From an uncultured SAR86 cluster bacterium (lineage in GTDB: Bacteria; Pseudomonadota; Gammaproteobacteria; Magnimaribacterales; AG-339-G14): a stretch of DNA of 64,000 nt. Position 1 is the first letter of the stretch; every line of letters starts with the position of its first letter. The notes under the pieces were generated by a model. That model searched no databases, had not been told where the DNA came from, and saw only the letters and a list, made by a program, of their open reading frames with translations. Below, in pieces: positions 10,208 to 19,871 of this stretch. A program made the position numbers and the translations under genes. The stretch is from the NCBI GenBank assembly GCA_902589965.1, contig CACIUX010000004.1, positions 1 through 64,000 of the forward strand. The letters are read 5' to 3'.

Positions 10208-10867
10208 GTGGGACAAAAAGTTAATCCAATTGGAATCAGACTAGGCATCTCCAGAGATCATAACTCTGTGTGGTTTGCTGAAAAAGATAAATATAGAGAG
10301 ATCCTATTTAATGATTTTCAAGTTAGAGAGTTTCTAAAAAAAGAACTTGATAATGCGTTTGTTAGCAAAATACACATAGAAAGGCCCGCTCAAAGCGCAA
10401 AAGTCACAATCCATACTGCAAGGCCTGGAATGATTATCGGTAAACGAGGCGAAGATATCGATCGATTAAGAGAGAAGCTAACGCAAATCATGAATGTACC
10501 TGTAAGTCTGAATATTCAAGAAATAAGGAAACCTGATCTTGATGCTCAGCTTGTTGCTGCAAACATAGCACTTCAACTTGAAAAAAGGGCTATGTTTCGA
10601 AGAGTCATGAAGAGAGCAGCTCAAAACACCATGAGACAGGGAGCGCTTGGCGTCAAAATAAAAGTCTCAGGTAGATTAGGTGGAGCCGAGATTGCAAGAT
10701 CTGAGTGGCATAAAGAAGGGAGAGTGCCCCTTCATACATTAAGAGCAGATGTTGATTACGGCTTGGCCGAAGCAAAAACTACTTACGGGATTATTGGTGT
10801 GAAGGTATGGATATTCAGAGGCGAATTAATTGATAAAAAAATTAAAGAAAAAGACAAGGATAGCTAA
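10208..10867 (+). CDS. rpsC: 30S ribosomal protein S3
   Basis: S3 lies at the mRNA entry pore and has helicase function together with S4. The product is 219 residues, beginning at a GTG with a strong AAGGAG Shine-Dalgarno seven bases upstream. The N-terminus [13 protein letters not shown] is diagnostic. A type II KH domain is marked by [17 protein letters not shown] (about 73-89). It overlaps rplP by one base (TAATG). Confidence 0.99.
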   Translation: MGQKVNPIGIRLGISRDHNSVWFAEKDKYREILFNDFQVREFLKKELDNAFVSKIHIERPAQSAKVTIHTARPGMIIGKRGEDIDRLREKLTQIMNVPVSLNIQEIRKPDLDAQLVAANIALQLEKRAMFRRVMKRAAQNTMRQGALGVKIKVSGRLGGAEIARSEWHKEGRVPLHTLRADVDYGLAEAKTTYGIIGVKVWIFRGELIDKKIKEKDKDS

Positions 10868-11280
10868 TGTTTCAGCCAAAAAGGACTAAATATAGAAAGC
10901 AAATGAAAGGTCGAAATCGAGGCCTTGCACAGAGATCTAATTCTTTAGATTTCGGTACATTTGGTTTGAAAGCTACATCAAGAGGTCAAATTACGTCCCG
11001 TCAAATTGAGGCTGCCAGAAGAGCCATGACCAGGCACGTAAAACGTGGAGCAAAAATCTGGATTAGAATCTTCCCCGATAAACCAATTACCAAAAAACCC
11101 CTTGAAGTTAGGCAAGGAAAAGGAAAAGGAAACGTAGAATATTGGGTTTCCCCAATTAAACCTGGAAAAATTCTTTATGAAATGGAAGGTGTTGACGAAG
11201 CTTTGGCTAGGGAGGCATTTTCTCTAGCAGCTGCAAAACTTCCTGTCTCAACTCAATTTATCTCTAGAAAGGTTATCTAA
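10867..11280 (+). CDS. rplP: 50S ribosomal protein L16
   Basis: L16 positions tRNA in the A and P sites and is needed for late large-subunit assembly. The 137-residue product starts [19 protein letters not shown] and carries the conserved [20 protein letters not shown] region near residues 49-68. An AAGGA Shine-Dalgarno lies in the end of rpsC. The stop overlaps the rpmC start by one base. Confidence 0.99.
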   Translation: MFQPKRTKYRKQMKGRNRGLAQRSNSLDFGTFGLKATSRGQITSRQIEAARRAMTRHVKRGAKIWIRIFPDKPITKKPLEVRQGKGKGNVEYWVSPIKPGKILYEMEGVDEALAREAFSLAAAKLPVSTQFISRKVI

Positions 11281-11474
11281 TGGCTAAAAATCCATCTCAC
11301 GCTGATTTAATGAAGGATCTAGAGAAAACAAGATCTGAATTATTAGATCTTAAACTTAAAAGTTCATCTGCTTCTCTTCAGCAGACGCACCTTTTAAAAG
11401 AGAAAAAAAAGGCTGTTGCAAGAATTTTGACTTCGCTTAAACAACTTAAACAACAAGAGGATGCAAATGTCTGA
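11280..11474 (+). CDS. rpmC: 50S ribosomal protein L29
   Basis: L29 is a small protein beside L23 at the tunnel exit. The 64-residue product forms the usual two-helix hairpin: [18 protein letters not shown] followed by [17 protein letters not shown]. It starts in the rplP stop (TAATG), and its own 3' end overlaps rpsQ by eight bases. Confidence 0.97.
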   Translation: MAKNPSHADLMKDLEKTRSELLDLKLKSSSASLQQTHLLKEKKKAVARILTSLKQLKQQEDANV

Positions 11475-11724
11475 TAAAGCAATAAGAACAATGACAGGTA
11501 TGGTTGTAAGTTGTAACTCTGACAAAACTGCAGTAGCAAAAATAGACAGAAAAGTTAAACACCCTAAATTAGGAAAAATAATTAGAAGATCCTCGAAGAT
11601 CAGCTTTCATGATGAGGCAAATGTTTGTTCTCTTGGAGACAAAGTAACTATCAAAGAATGTCGACCAATTTCAAAAACAAAATCGTGGACTTTGGTAGAA
11701 ATACTCAAAGAGGGTAAGTCATGA
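11467..11724 (+). CDS. rpsQ: 30S ribosomal protein S17
   Basis: S17 is a primary binder of the 5' domain of 16S rRNA. I use the ATG at 11467 ([11 protein letters not shown]), which aligns with the short MTDKIRTLQG start of E. coli S17 and is seven bases from an AGAGG Shine-Dalgarno; the in-frame ATG at 11461 lies almost on top of that site. The product is then 85 residues, an OB fold with [16 protein letters not shown] and [16 protein letters not shown]. It overlaps rplN by four bases. Confidence 0.96.
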   Translation: MSDKAIRTMTGMVVSCNSDKTAVAKIDRKVKHPKLGKIIRRSSKISFHDEANVCSLGDKVTIKECRPISKTKSWTLVEILKEGKS

Positions 11725-12089
11725 TTCAAACAGAAACAATCTTAGAAGTGGCTGATAACAGCGGTGCCCGAAAAGTGATGTGTATCAAAGTGCTTGGCGG
11801 ATCAAAAAGACGTTACGCAAGAGTTGGCGACGTTATCAAAGTGGCAATTAAAGAGGCCATTCCAACAGGCAGGGTTAAGAAAGGTCAAGTTGCAGATGCA
11901 GTTGTAGTTAGAACTAAAAAGGATATTCGCAGAGAAGATGGATCAATCGTTAGATTTGACGACAATGCAGCAGTGCTCATAAATAACCAACAGCAACCAA
12001 TTGGAACTAGGATTTTTGGTCCCGTTTCCAGAGAATTGAGATCTAATAATTTCATGAAAATAATTTCTCTAGCTCCAGAGGTAATCTAA
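11721..12089 (+). CDS. rplN: 50S ribosomal protein L14
   Basis: L14 forms an intersubunit bridge and is the docking site of the silencing factor RsfS. The product is 122 residues, starting [21 protein letters not shown] with the conserved [23 protein letters not shown] region and the C-terminal [13 protein letters not shown]. The ATG overlaps the rpsQ stop (ATGA), and a GAGGG Shine-Dalgarno lies upstream. Confidence 0.99.
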   Translation: MIQTETILEVADNSGARKVMCIKVLGGSKRRYARVGDVIKVAIKEAIPTGRVKKGQVADAVVVRTKKDIRREDGSIVRFDDNAAVLINNQQQPIGTRIFGPVSRELRSNNFMKIISLAPEVI

Positions 12090-12400
12090 TGAATAAATTA
12101 AGAACCGGTGATGAAGTGATCGTGATCTCTGGAAAAGATAAAGGAAAAACTGGAACTCTAACTAAAATTAAAGGCGACAGATGTTTAGTGTCTGGAATAA
12201 AACTTGTAAAAAAACATGTAAAACCAAATCCTCAAATTAATGAGCCCGGAGGGATTATAGAAAAGGAGTCTTTTATCAACATATCCAATATTGCTTTTTA
12301 CAATAGCAGTACAAAACAGAGAGATAAATTACAAATTAATTCAGATGAGAAAAAAGGAAAGATCAGAGTTTCAAAATCAACAAATAAGGAAGTTAAATAG
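12089..12400 (+). CDS. rplX: 50S ribosomal protein L24
   Basis: L24 initiates large-subunit assembly. The 103-residue product carries the KOW motif at its N-terminus ([19 protein letters not shown]), followed by [16 protein letters not shown] and [18 protein letters not shown]. The start overlaps the rplN stop by one base, with an AGAGGT Shine-Dalgarno. It is the second gene of the spc-type segment. Confidence 0.99.
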   Translation: MNKLRTGDEVIVISGKDKGKTGTLTKIKGDRCLVSGIKLVKKHVKPNPQINEPGGIIEKESFINISNIAFYNSSTKQRDKLQINSDEKKGKIRVSKSTNKEVK

Positions 12401-12402
12401 GA

Positions 12403-12945
12403 ATGTCTATTACTAAAATAAACTATCAGGATAACGTTATCAGTTCACTTAAAGATGAACTGGGCGTGAAAAGCTCCATGGCTGTTCCCAAAATTACAAA
12501 GGTCACAGTAAATATGGGGCTAGGACCAGATGCACTGAATAATCGAAAATCAGTTGATGATGCAATTGCAGATCTTGAATTAATAGCAGGCCAAAAACCA
12601 ATAAAGACTTTTGCGAGGAAGTCGGTAGCGAGTTTTAAAATAAGAGAAGGATTCCCAATTGGGTGCAAAGTTACTTTAAGAGGTAACAGAATGTATGAAT
12701 TTTTAGACAGGTTGTTGTCTATAGCAATTCCAAGGGAAAGAGATTTTAGAGGATTGAATCCAAAATCTTTCGACGGTCAAGGTAATTACTCATTGGGAAT
12801 AAAAGAGCACATTATCTTTCCTGAAATTGATTACGACAAAGTAGAAAAAATACGCGGTATGGATATTTGTATTACAACCTCTGCTAATAATGATAAAGAA
12901 GGTTTCGCCCTTTTATCAAAATTAAACTTCCCATTTAAAAGTTAA
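12403..12945 (+). CDS. rplE: 50S ribosomal protein L5
   Basis: L5 binds 5S rRNA and forms the B1b bridge with S13. The 180-residue product has [12 protein letters not shown] near residue 29, [22 protein letters not shown] in the centre (read as [13 protein letters not shown] then IGCKVTLRG) and the LPRPRDFRG-equivalent [17 protein letters not shown]. It begins two bases after rplX. Confidence 0.99.
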   Translation: MSITKINYQDNVISSLKDELGVKSSMAVPKITKVTVNMGLGPDALNNRKSVDDAIADLELIAGQKPIKTFARKSVASFKIREGFPIGCKVTLRGNRMYEFLDRLLSIAIPRERDFRGLNPKSFDGQGNYSLGIKEHIIFPEIDYDKVEKIRGMDICITTSANNDKEGFALLSKLNFPFKS

Positions 12946-12956
12946 AGGTAAAAATT

Positions 12957-13262
12957 ATGGCTAAAGTTTCAATGATTGCTAGAGAGAACAAAAGAATCAA
13001 GATGGTTCAAAAGTTTGCAAAAAAGAGAGAGGAGCTTAAAAAAGTTATCGCAGACATGAATCTATCTGATGAAGAAAGATATGAGGCAAGATTAAAACTT
13101 CAAAAACTTCCAAGAGATGCAAGTCCTGTTCGTCTCCAAAGAAGATGTCAAATAACTGGAAGACCGCACGCTGTTTACAGAAGGTTTGGCCTTTCAAGAA
13201 ATAAATTAAGAGAATTGGCTATGAAAGGAGATGTTCCAGGATTAGTTAAATCAAGTTGGTAG
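12957..13262 (+). CDS. rpsN: 30S ribosomal protein S14 (zinc-independent form)
   Basis: S14 is a head protein of the small subunit. The product is 101 residues, the long form without the two CxxC zinc pairs; only one cysteine is visible, in [21 protein letters not shown] zinc-saving form is usual in gammaproteobacteria. An AAAGGT Shine-Dalgarno precedes the ATG. Confidence 0.99.
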   Translation: MAKVSMIARENKRIKMVQKFAKKREELKKVIADMNLSDEERYEARLKLQKLPRDASPVRLQRRCQITGRPHAVYRRFGLSRNKLRELAMKGDVPGLVKSSW

Positions 13263-13271
13263 AGGTTATCA

Positions 13272-13667
13272 ATGAGTATGCAAGATCCAATTTCTGACAT
13301 GATTTCTAGAGTGATGAATGCTCAAGCTAGAGGGCATGCAACGGTAAGCTTTTCATCTTCCAAAATTAAAAACGCCATTTGCTCAGTATTAGAGAAAGAA
13401 GGATTCATATCATCTTTTAAGATTGAGGGCGAAGAGAGCAAAAAAACTATTTTAGTTTCCCTTAAATATCATCAAGAATCGCCGGTTATAAGGGAATTGA
13501 AAAGGATAAGCAAACCTGGATTAAGAAAATACTTTTCATCAAAAGAAATTCCTTCAGTCAGAAATGGTTTAGGTGTTGGAATTATTACAACAAGTAAAGG
13601 AGTTTTGACAGACAAAGAAGCAAGAGAACATGGGGTGGGCGGAGAATTAATCTGCACTGTATTTTAA
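13272..13667 (+). CDS. rpsH: 30S ribosomal protein S8
   Basis: S8 binds helix 21 of 16S rRNA and in E. coli represses the spc operon by binding a mimic at the rplE start. The 131-residue product starts MSMQDPISDMISRVMNAQ and ends with the conserved GVGIITTSKGVLTDKEAR and GGELICTVF. An AGAGGT Shine-Dalgarno supports the ATG at 13272. I did not recognise the E. coli S8 mimic structure near rplE. Confidence 0.99.
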   Translation: MSMQDPISDMISRVMNAQARGHATVSFSSSKIKNAICSVLEKEGFISSFKIEGEESKKTILVSLKYHQESPVIRELKRISKPGLRKYFSSKEIPSVRNGLGVGIITTSKGVLTDKEAREHGVGGELICTVF

Positions 13668-13669
13668 TT

Positions 13670-14203
13670 ATGGCTAGAAACACTGAGAGACCAATTCCAA
13701 TTCAAGAAGGTATAGAAATATCCCTTGCTGAAAACTTACTTAAAGTTTCGGGTAAGAATGGAGACTTGTCTATGTCTATTCATCCTTCAGTAATGGCTAC
13801 CACTCCCGAGAAAGAACTACTGTTTTCTCCTAAAGAAGAAACAAAAGAATCTATCGCAATGGTTGGGACAATGAGGGCTTTAGCAATAAATATGATTAAA
13901 GGAGTTTCAGACGGTTTCGAAAAAAAATTAGAAATTAATGGTGTTGGTTACAGAGCAAAGCTTTCTGGAGATAAATTGGAACTCTCACTAGGATTCTCTC
14001 ATCCAGTAATTTACCAACTACCTGAAGGGGTAAACGCCGACGTGCCATCTCAAACTGAAGTTATTTTAAAGTCAGCTAATAAGCAACTTTTAGGAGAAAC
14101 TGCTGCAAAAATTAGATCATTTAGACCTCCAGAACCTTATAAAGGAAAAGGTGTTAAATATGCCGAAGAAAGAATCAAACGTAAAGAATCTAAGAAGGCT
14201 TAA
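13670..14203 (+). CDS. rplF: 50S ribosomal protein L6
   Basis: L6 sits near the GTPase centre. The 177-residue product has the two related domains of the family, with [19 protein letters not shown] and [12 protein letters not shown] at the domain junction and the C-terminal signature [15 protein letters not shown]. It follows rpsH by two bases without an obvious Shine-Dalgarno, so it is probably translationally coupled. Confidence 0.99.
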   Translation: MARNTERPIPIQEGIEISLAENLLKVSGKNGDLSMSIHPSVMATTPEKELLFSPKEETKESIAMVGTMRALAINMIKGVSDGFEKKLEINGVGYRAKLSGDKLELSLGFSHPVIYQLPEGVNADVPSQTEVILKSANKQLLGETAAKIRSFRPPEPYKGKGVKYAEERIKRKESKKA

Positions 14204-14205
14204 GC

Positions 14206-14556
14206 ATGAGTGATAAATTTAGCGCAAGACAAAGAAGATCTAGAAAACTTAGATCTAAGACCAAAGAAATGAGTAATCATAGGTTATCTATTTTTAGATC
14301 CAACAATCAGATTTATGCACAAGTTTTTTCTCCTGATGGAAAAGAAGTACTTGCGCATGCTTCTTCTGCAGATAAAGAGGCAAAACTTGATAAAGGTGGA
14401 AATCAAGAAGCTGCAAAAAAAGTTGGAGAATTGGTTGCTAAAAGAGCTATCGAGAAAGGCATTAAAAAGGTTACGTTTGATAGATCGGGATATAAATATC
14501 ATGGTCGTGTAAAGAGTCTTGCTGAATCTGCACGTGAAGCAGGCTTAGAATTTTGA
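14206..14556 (+). CDS. rplR: 50S ribosomal protein L18
   Basis: L18 brings 5S rRNA to the large subunit. The 116-residue product starts with a basic region ([14 protein letters not shown]), then [17 protein letters not shown] and the C-terminal [26 protein letters not shown], all typical. The start is two bases after rplF. Confidence 0.99.
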   Translation: MSDKFSARQRRSRKLRSKTKEMSNHRLSIFRSNNQIYAQVFSPDGKEVLAHASSADKEAKLDKGGNQEAAKKVGELVAKRAIEKGIKKVTFDRSGYKYHGRVKSLAESAREAGLEF

Positions 14557-14562
14557 GGAATT

Positions 14563-15045
14563 ATGGAAGAAAATATAGATCAGTTTAGTAACGAAGCTCT
14601 AGAAGAAAAACTTGTAGGAGTTAATAGAGTAGCAAAAGTTGTAAAAGGTGGAAGAATCTTTGGATTCACAGCTCTTACCGTCGTGGGAGATGGAGCTGGC
14701 AAGGTTGGTTTCGGAAGAGGAAAAGCCAGAGAAGTTCCTATGGCTATTCAAAAAGCATTAGAAAATGCTAGAAAAAATATGATCAAGATTGAACTTAAAG
14801 GATCTACTCTTCATTACCCAGTTAAATCAACTCATGGAAGTTCCACTGTTTATATGCAACCGGCTTCTCCAGGTACTGGAGTCATTGCAGGTGGTGCGAT
14901 GCGAGCCGTCCTTGAGTTAGCTGGCATTAAAGATGTTTTAGCCAAAACATATGGTTCAACCAATCCTATTAATGTTGTTAGAGCGACTGTGAAGGGATTA
15001 GCAAGCGTTGAATCACCGGAACAGGTTGCAGAAAGGAGATCTTAA
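14563..15045 (+). CDS. rpsE: 30S ribosomal protein S5
   Basis: S5 contributes to decoding accuracy and the mRNA entry helicase. The 160-residue product has the double-stranded RNA-binding-like domain [19 protein letters not shown] near residues 17-35, then [18 protein letters not shown], and the C-terminal [23 protein letters not shown] Shine-Dalgarno is upstream. Confidence 0.99.
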   Translation: MEENIDQFSNEALEEKLVGVNRVAKVVKGGRIFGFTALTVVGDGAGKVGFGRGKAREVPMAIQKALENARKNMIKIELKGSTLHYPVKSTHGSSTVYMQPASPGTGVIAGGAMRAVLELAGIKDVLAKTYGSTNPINVVRATVKGLASVESPEQVAERRS

Positions 15046-15054
15046 GAGGAAAAA

Positions 15055-15237
15055 ATGTCTGACGAAATGATTAGAGTTAAATTAAAGAGGGGTTTAGCAG
15101 GCTCGATGAAAAATCAGAGACTCTCCGTAAGAGGATTGGGATTAAAAAAAATTAATCAAGTAGTTGAGGTTCAAAACACGCCTGAAAATCTAGGCATGAT
15201 CAAGAAAGCTCATCATCTACTGGAGGTCTTAGATTAA
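15055..15237 (+). CDS. rpmD: 50S ribosomal protein L30
   Basis: L30 is a small protein absent from some bacterial groups. The 60-residue product has the signature IRVKLKRGLAGSMKNQRLSV, then LGLKKINQVVEVQNTPENLG and IKKAHHLLEV. An AAGAGG Shine-Dalgarno precedes it, and its TAA is followed immediately by the rplO ATG. Confidence 0.98.
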   Translation: MSDEMIRVKLKRGLAGSMKNQRLSVRGLGLKKINQVVEVQNTPENLGMIKKAHHLLEVLD

Positions 15238-15675
15238 ATGCTAAAACTTAATAACCTTCAAAGAACAAACAAAAATAAAGTCTCTAAGCGTATTGGTAGA
15301 GGAACAGGATCTGGCTCAGGAAAAACATCTGGAAGAGGTCATAAAGGTCAAAAGGCAAGATCTGGAGCTTCAATAAGGCCTGGATTTGAGGGAGGTCAAA
15401 TGCCTATCCAACAAAGACTTCCAAAGTTTGGATTCACTTCTAGACAAAAACCATACAGTACTCATATAAAACTCAGAGATATAGAAAAGCTTGCTGAAGA
15501 TCACATTACTTTAGAGGTTTTGAAGAAAAATAAAATCATTTCAAACAAGATAAAAAAAGTGAAGATCGTTAACGGTGGCGAATTGACAAAAACGGTGAAA
15601 ATTGAGGGTTTATCTGTTTCTAAATCTGTTGAGGAATTAATTAATAAACTAGGCGGAGAAATTATAAGTGGCTAG
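15238..15675 (+). CDS. rplO: 50S ribosomal protein L15
   Basis: L15 is a late-assembly protein. The 145-residue product has the glycine-rich basic N-terminal extension RIGRGTGSGSGKTSGRGHKG (about 20-39), the EGGQMPIQQRLPKFGF segment and the C-terminal globular domain. A GGAGGT Shine-Dalgarno lies in the end of rpmD. The last eight bases overlap secY. Confidence 0.99.
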   Translation: MLKLNNLQRTNKNKVSKRIGRGTGSGSGKTSGRGHKGQKARSGASIRPGFEGGQMPIQQRLPKFGFTSRQKPYSTHIKLRDIEKLAEDHITLEVLKKNKIISNKIKKVKIVNGGELTKTVKIEGLSVSKSVEELINKLGGEIISG

Positions 15676-16975
15676 AAACCCAGCCAAATCATCTGGATTG
15701 TCTGAACTTTGGGCAAGGCTTAGATTTGTTCTTTACGCAATAATTATTTATAGGATTGGAACTCATATTCCTGTTCCAGGCATTGATCCTATGAAACTTT
15801 CTTCTTTATTTGATCAAAATCAAGGAACTCTTCTAGGCTTATTCAATATGTTCTCTGGAGGTGCGCTAGAAAGGATGAGCATCATGGCTTTAAATGTTGT
15901 TCCTTACATCACTGCTGCTATTGTGATGAATCTATTAGAGGCAACAACTCCAAGCCTTAAAAAAATGTTTAGACAGGAAGGAGAAGTTGGGAGAAGAAAA
16001 AGGACCAACTATGTTCGTCTAGGTACTTTAGGGCTTGCAATTATTCAATCGAGTGGTTTTGCGATAGCATTATCGAGCCAAGGGCTAGCTAGTACTCCTG
16101 GAAATATGTTCATTGTTACTGCAGTTATTTCTTTTGTTACTGGAACAATGTTTTTGGTATGGCTCGGGGAACAGGTCAATGAGAGAGGCATCGGAAATGG
16201 AATATCTCTTATCATTTTTGCCAGTATTGTTTCTGGATTGCCGAGAGCAATAGGCCAGTCATTTGAGGGAGCAAGACAAGGAGAAATCAACTTAATTGTA
16301 CTTTTATCTGTTGCTCTTCTTGCAATATTGGCTATTGCTTTTATTGTTTGGGTAGAAAGGGCGCAAAGAAGAGTTTCGGTTAATTATGCTAAGAGACAAA
16401 TCGGCAACCAGATGGCTATGGGCCAAACTTCTCATGTTCCATTGAAAGTAAATATGTCAGGAGTAATTCCTGCAATCTTTGCTTCATCGATAGTTCTTTT
16501 TCCAGCCTCAATAAGTACTTGGTTTGGACAATCTGAAGGTTTTGAGTGGTTGCAAGAAATATCATTGGCTTTAAGCCCTGGGCAACCCTTATATGTAATA
16601 GTTTTTGCAGTTTTGATAGCTTATTTTTGTTTCTTTTACACCGCTATTCAATTTCCGGCAAAAGATATTTCAGATAATCTTAAAAGATCTGGAGGATTCT
16701 TGCCTGGAATAAGACCTGGCGATCAAACAGAAGGCTACATTGATAGTGTAATGTCTAGATTAACAGTGTGGGGATCAATATACATGATTGCAGTATGTCT
16801 ACTTCCTCAATTCTTAATTGTTTCTGCAAATGTACCTTTTTATCTCGGGGGAACATCACTTTTAATTGCTGTGGTAGTAGTCATGGACTTCATGGCTCAG
16901 GTACAATCGCACCTTTTATCTAGTCAATATGAGTCTTTAATGAAAAAAGCTAATTTAAAAAACTATAGAAGGTAA
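15668..16975 (+). CDS. secY: Protein translocase channel subunit SecY
   Basis: SecY is the inner-membrane channel of the SecYEG translocon. The 435-residue product shows about ten hydrophobic segments; the first is near residues 20-38. The plug region, the motif [15 protein letters not shown] and the [13 protein letters not shown] cytoplasmic segment are visible. The GTG start at 15668 lies inside rplO, with GGAG upstream. Its position between rplO and rpmJ is the standard spc layout. Confidence 0.99.
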   Translation: MARNPAKSSGLSELWARLRFVLYAIIIYRIGTHIPVPGIDPMKLSSLFDQNQGTLLGLFNMFSGGALERMSIMALNVVPYITAAIVMNLLEATTPSLKKMFRQEGEVGRRKRTNYVRLGTLGLAIIQSSGFAIALSSQGLASTPGNMFIVTAVISFVTGTMFLVWLGEQVNERGIGNGISLIIFASIVSGLPRAIGQSFEGARQGEINLIVLLSVALLAILAIAFIVWVERAQRRVSVNYAKRQIGNQMAMGQTSHVPLKVNMSGVIPAIFASSIVLFPASISTWFGQSEGFEWLQEISLALSPGQPLYVIVFAVLIAYFCFFYTAIQFPAKDISDNLKRSGGFLPGIRPGDQTEGYIDSVMSRLTVWGSIYMIAVCLLPQFLIVSANVPFYLGGTSLLIAVVVVMDFMAQVQSHLLSSQYESLMKKANLKNYRR

Positions 16976-16977
16976 TT

Positions 16978-17091
16978 ATGAAAGTAAGAGCTTCAGTAAA
17001 AAAAATGTGTAAGGACTGCAAGATAATCAAAAGACACGGCACCGTTTTTGTCATTTGTATTGAACCAAAACATAAACAGAGGCAGGGGTAG
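16978..17091 (+). CDS. rpmJ: 50S ribosomal protein L36 (zinc-binding form)
   Basis: L36 is the smallest ribosomal protein, 37 residues here. Translation from the ATG at 16978 gives [15 protein letters not shown], then a third cysteine in [14 protein letters not shown] and a histidine, so the CxxC-C-H zinc set is intact. An AAGGT Shine-Dalgarno is seven bases upstream. The gene sits between secY and rpsM as in E. coli. Confidence 0.98.
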   Translation: MKVRASVKKMCKDCKIIKRHGTVFVICIEPKHKQRQG

Positions 17092-17096
17092 TAAAT

Positions 17097-17453
17097 ATGG
17101 CTAGGGTAGCAGGTGTAAATATTCCAGATAAAAAACAAGCTTGGGTTTCTTTAACTCATATTTTTGGTATCGGCAGAACGAGAGCATTGACTATTTGTGA
17201 TCAATTGGGCATTGAAAAAACTTCTTTGATCGGAAGTTTAAGCGAAGAAGATTTAGAAAAACTTAGAAAAGCTGTAAATGAATTTCTTGTAGAAGGAGAT
17301 TTAAGAAGAGAAATAAGCACCAACATTAAAAGACTTATGGATTTAGGAACTTTGAGAGGAATGAGACATAGGAAACATTTACCTGTCAGAGGACAGAGAA
17401 CAAAAACTAATGCTAGGACCAGAAAAGGGCCTAGAAAACCTATTAGAAGATAA
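17097..17453 (+). CDS. rpsM: 30S ribosomal protein S13
   Basis: S13 forms bridges B1a and B1b at the top of the small subunit. The 118-residue product starts [19 protein letters not shown], contains the helix-two-turn-helix segment [11 protein letters not shown] and ends in the basic tail [18 protein letters not shown]. An AGGGG motif upstream of the ATG supports the start. This begins the alpha operon segment. Confidence 0.99.
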   Translation: MARVAGVNIPDKKQAWVSLTHIFGIGRTRALTICDQLGIEKTSLIGSLSEEDLEKLRKAVNEFLVEGDLRREISTNIKRLMDLGTLRGMRHRKHLPVRGQRTKTNARTRKGPRKPIRR

Positions 17454-17455
17454 AT

Positions 17456-17842
17456 ATGGCAAAACAAGGGACAAAATCTAAAAAAAATAGCCGAACATAC
17501 AATGATGCCGTTGCGCATATATACGCTACATTTAATAACACCATCATTAATATTACCGACAAACAGGGAAATACATTAACTTGGGCAAGTGCTGGTGGAT
17601 CAGGTTTTAAAGGATCAAGAAAAAGTACACCTTTTGCCGCTCAGGTAGCAGCTTCCAAAGCTGGAGATGCTGCTAAAAACTTTGGAATAAATAATTTGGA
17701 AATTGAAGTTTCCGGACCTGGAGCAGGTCGAGAATCTGCAGTCAGAGCTTTAAATGGTTGCGGTTTTAAGATTACAAAAATTTCGGATGTAACTCCTATT
17801 CCTCACAATGGGTGTCGTCCTCCAAAAAAGAGAAGGGTGTAA
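17456..17842 (+). CDS. rpsK: 30S ribosomal protein S11
   Basis: S11 lies on the platform of the small subunit. The 128-residue product has [19 protein letters not shown] near residues 21-39, [20 protein letters not shown] and the C-terminal [18 protein letters not shown], which is diagnostic. It is followed after one base by the GTG of rpsD. Confidence 0.99.
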   Translation: MAKQGTKSKKNSRTYNDAVAHIYATFNNTIINITDKQGNTLTWASAGGSGFKGSRKSTPFAAQVAASKAGDAAKNFGINNLEIEVSGPGAGRESAVRALNGCGFKITKISDVTPIPHNGCRPPKKRRV

Positions 17843-17843
17843 A

Positions 17844-18464
17844 GTGGCAAGATATAGAGGACCAAGAAATAAATTATCACGCAGAGAAGGGACCGATCTG
17901 CTTTTAACAAGTGGGTATAGGTCATACGAATCCAAAATAAGATCTGAAAATCCTCCCGGACATCATGGGGCAAAAAGAATCAGAACTTCAGACTATGGTT
18001 TGCAATTGAGAGAAAAACAAAAAGTAAAAAGAATGTATGGAGTTCTAGAAAGACAATTTAGAAATTATTACAAGGCAGCAGCTAGTAGCAGAGGTGAGAC
18101 AGGAACAAATCTCTTGCAATTTTTAGAGGCTAGATTAGATAACGTGGTCTATAGAATGGGATTTGCTGCTACTCGTGCCGAAGCGAGGCAATTAGTTAAT
18201 CATAAGTCAGTTTTGGTTAATGGAAAAAAAGTAAACATTCCTTCTTATCAGGTAACAGAAGGAGACGAGATAAGTATTTCTGAGAAATCAAGAAATCAAA
18301 AAAGAATTTCTCAATCTTTTGAGATTTTTAAAACAAGGGAGCCTTGTGAGTGGATTGAAGTTAACCACGATAACTTTTCAGGCATTTACAAAAATACTCC
18401 TGACAGAGATTCGCTTAGTAGTGAAATTAATGAAAGTTTTATTGTTGAGCTTTATTCAAGATAA
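17844..18464 (+). CDS. rpsD: 30S ribosomal protein S4
   Basis: S4 is a primary assembly protein and, in E. coli, represses the alpha operon. I use the GTG at 17844, which gives [19 protein letters not shown] and a 206-residue protein identical in length to E. coli S4; an AAGGG Shine-Dalgarno supports it. Upstream in-frame codons lie inside rpsK. The S4 RNA-binding domain is near residues 96-155 ([19 protein letters not shown]). Confidence 0.98.
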   Translation: MARYRGPRNKLSRREGTDLLLTSGYRSYESKIRSENPPGHHGAKRIRTSDYGLQLREKQKVKRMYGVLERQFRNYYKAAASSRGETGTNLLQFLEARLDNVVYRMGFAATRAEARQLVNHKSVLVNGKKVNIPSYQVTEGDEISISEKSRNQKRISQSFEIFKTREPCEWIEVNHDNFSGIYKNTPDRDSLSSEINESFIVELYSR

Positions 18465-18482
18465 TTTTAAAGAGGATATTCT

Positions 18483-19475
18483 ATGACAGATAATTTCGAT
18501 ATGATCAAAGACTTCTTAACTCCCAAAGAAATTTTGGTAGAAGAAGTTGATTCAAACAATTCAAAAATAGTGTTAGAACCTCTTGAAAGAGGCTTTGGAC
18601 ATACCTTGGGAAATGCTCTTAGAAGGATAATTTTATCTTCAATCCCCGGCGCGGCGGTTTCTGAAGCAAAAATAAATGGGGTTCTTCATGAGTTTGGCTC
18701 TATTGATGGAGTTAAAGAGGATGTCATTAATATTCTTTTAAATCTAAAAGGTCTTTCCGTAAGACTTTCAGATCAAGAGGAAGTCGAAATATCAGTGAAT
18801 AAATCAGGATCAGGAGATATCAAAGGTAGTGATTTTGAACTTCCTGCTGGAGTTGAGATTGTCAATCCTGATCACGTAGTTGCTACTCTCGCTGACAAAG
18901 GCTCCCTTGAGATGACAGCAAAAGTTACAAAGGGTAGAGGTTATGTTCCTGTAGACATCATCGCTTTGGCCGAGAGCGAAGATACTGAGGTCGGCTCACT
19001 AAAGATTGATGCTTCATACAGTCCAATTAAAAAAGTTTCTTATTCAGTTGAAAATGCAAGGGTAGAAAATAGAACTGACCTAGACAAGCTTATTCTTGAG
19101 GTTGAAACCAATGGAACAATCGATCCTGAAGAGATTGTGAGGTTAGCAGCGACTATTTTACAAAGACAATTAATGGCTTTTGCCGAATTAGGTTTTGAAA
19201 CCGAAGAACCAGAGGAAGATGAAACTCCTCCAGTTGATCCAATTATGTTGAGGCCTGTAGATGAACTCGAATTAACAGTGAGATCAGCCAATTGCTTAAA
19301 AGTAGAGAAGATTCATTATATTGGTGACTTAGTAACCCGAAAGGAATCTGATCTTTTAAGAACTCCTAATCTAGGCAGAAAGTCACTTAATGAAATCAAA
19401 GAAGTTCTAGCAGCTAGAGGATTATCTTTAGGTTTAGAACTCGAGAATTGGCCCCCGTCAAATGTTGAAGGTTAA
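18483..19475 (+). CDS. rpoA: DNA-directed RNA polymerase subunit alpha
   Basis: The alpha subunit is the assembly scaffold of RNA polymerase and the contact for upstream elements and activators. The 330-residue product has the N-terminal domain with [17 protein letters not shown] (about 34-50), an acidic linker near 240-255 ([10 protein letters not shown]) and the C-terminal helix-hairpin domain with [15 protein letters not shown]. An AGAGGA Shine-Dalgarno precedes the ATG. It lies between rpsD and rplQ. Confidence 0.99.
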   Translation: MTDNFDMIKDFLTPKEILVEEVDSNNSKIVLEPLERGFGHTLGNALRRIILSSIPGAAVSEAKINGVLHEFGSIDGVKEDVINILLNLKGLSVRLSDQEEVEISVNKSGSGDIKGSDFELPAGVEIVNPDHVVATLADKGSLEMTAKVTKGRGYVPVDIIALAESEDTEVGSLKIDASYSPIKKVSYSVENARVENRTDLDKLILEVETNGTIDPEEIVRLAATILQRQLMAFAELGFETEEPEEDETPPVDPIMLRPVDELELTVRSANCLKVEKIHYIGDLVTRKESDLLRTPNLGRKSLNEIKEVLAARGLSLGLELENWPPSNVEG

Positions 19476-19478
19476 TAG

Positions 19479-19871
19479 ATGAGACACCAAAAAACAGGAA
19501 GAAAATTTGGTCGCACAAGCGATCAGAGAAAAGCTATGTTTAAAAACATGGTTATTTCTTTGATTGAGACTGAATCTATAAAAACCACTGTTCCAAAGGC
19601 AAAAGAACTTAGAGGTGTCTTTGAGCCATTAGTTACATTGGCTAAAGTAGATTCTGTTGCCAACAGAAGAAGAGCCTTTTCAAAACTGAGAAATGATTCT
19701 GCGGTTGGTAAACTTTTTTCAGACCTAGGACCTAGATTTAAAGATAGACCTGGCGGATATCTCAGAATTATTAAGATGGGACCAAGACCCGGTGACGCAG
19801 CCCCAATGGCTTTTGTTGAGCTTACCGATAAGTCTGAGGATTCTTCTGAAGAGATATCTCAGGAAGATTAA
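19479..19871 (+). CDS. rplQ: 50S ribosomal protein L17
   Basis: L17 surrounds the exit tunnel. The 130-residue product starts [20 protein letters not shown] and has the [20 protein letters not shown] segment near residues 93-112. It ends in an acidic, serine-rich tail (about the last 15 residues) that is not part of the core fold. Its TAA overlaps the TAA of convergent uvrA by four bases, so no separate terminator exists between them. Confidence 0.99.
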   Translation: MRHQKTGRKFGRTSDQRKAMFKNMVISLIETESIKTTVPKAKELRGVFEPLVTLAKVDSVANRRRAFSKLRNDSAVGKLFSDLGPRFKDRPGGYLRIIKMGPRPGDAAPMAFVELTDKSEDSSEEISQED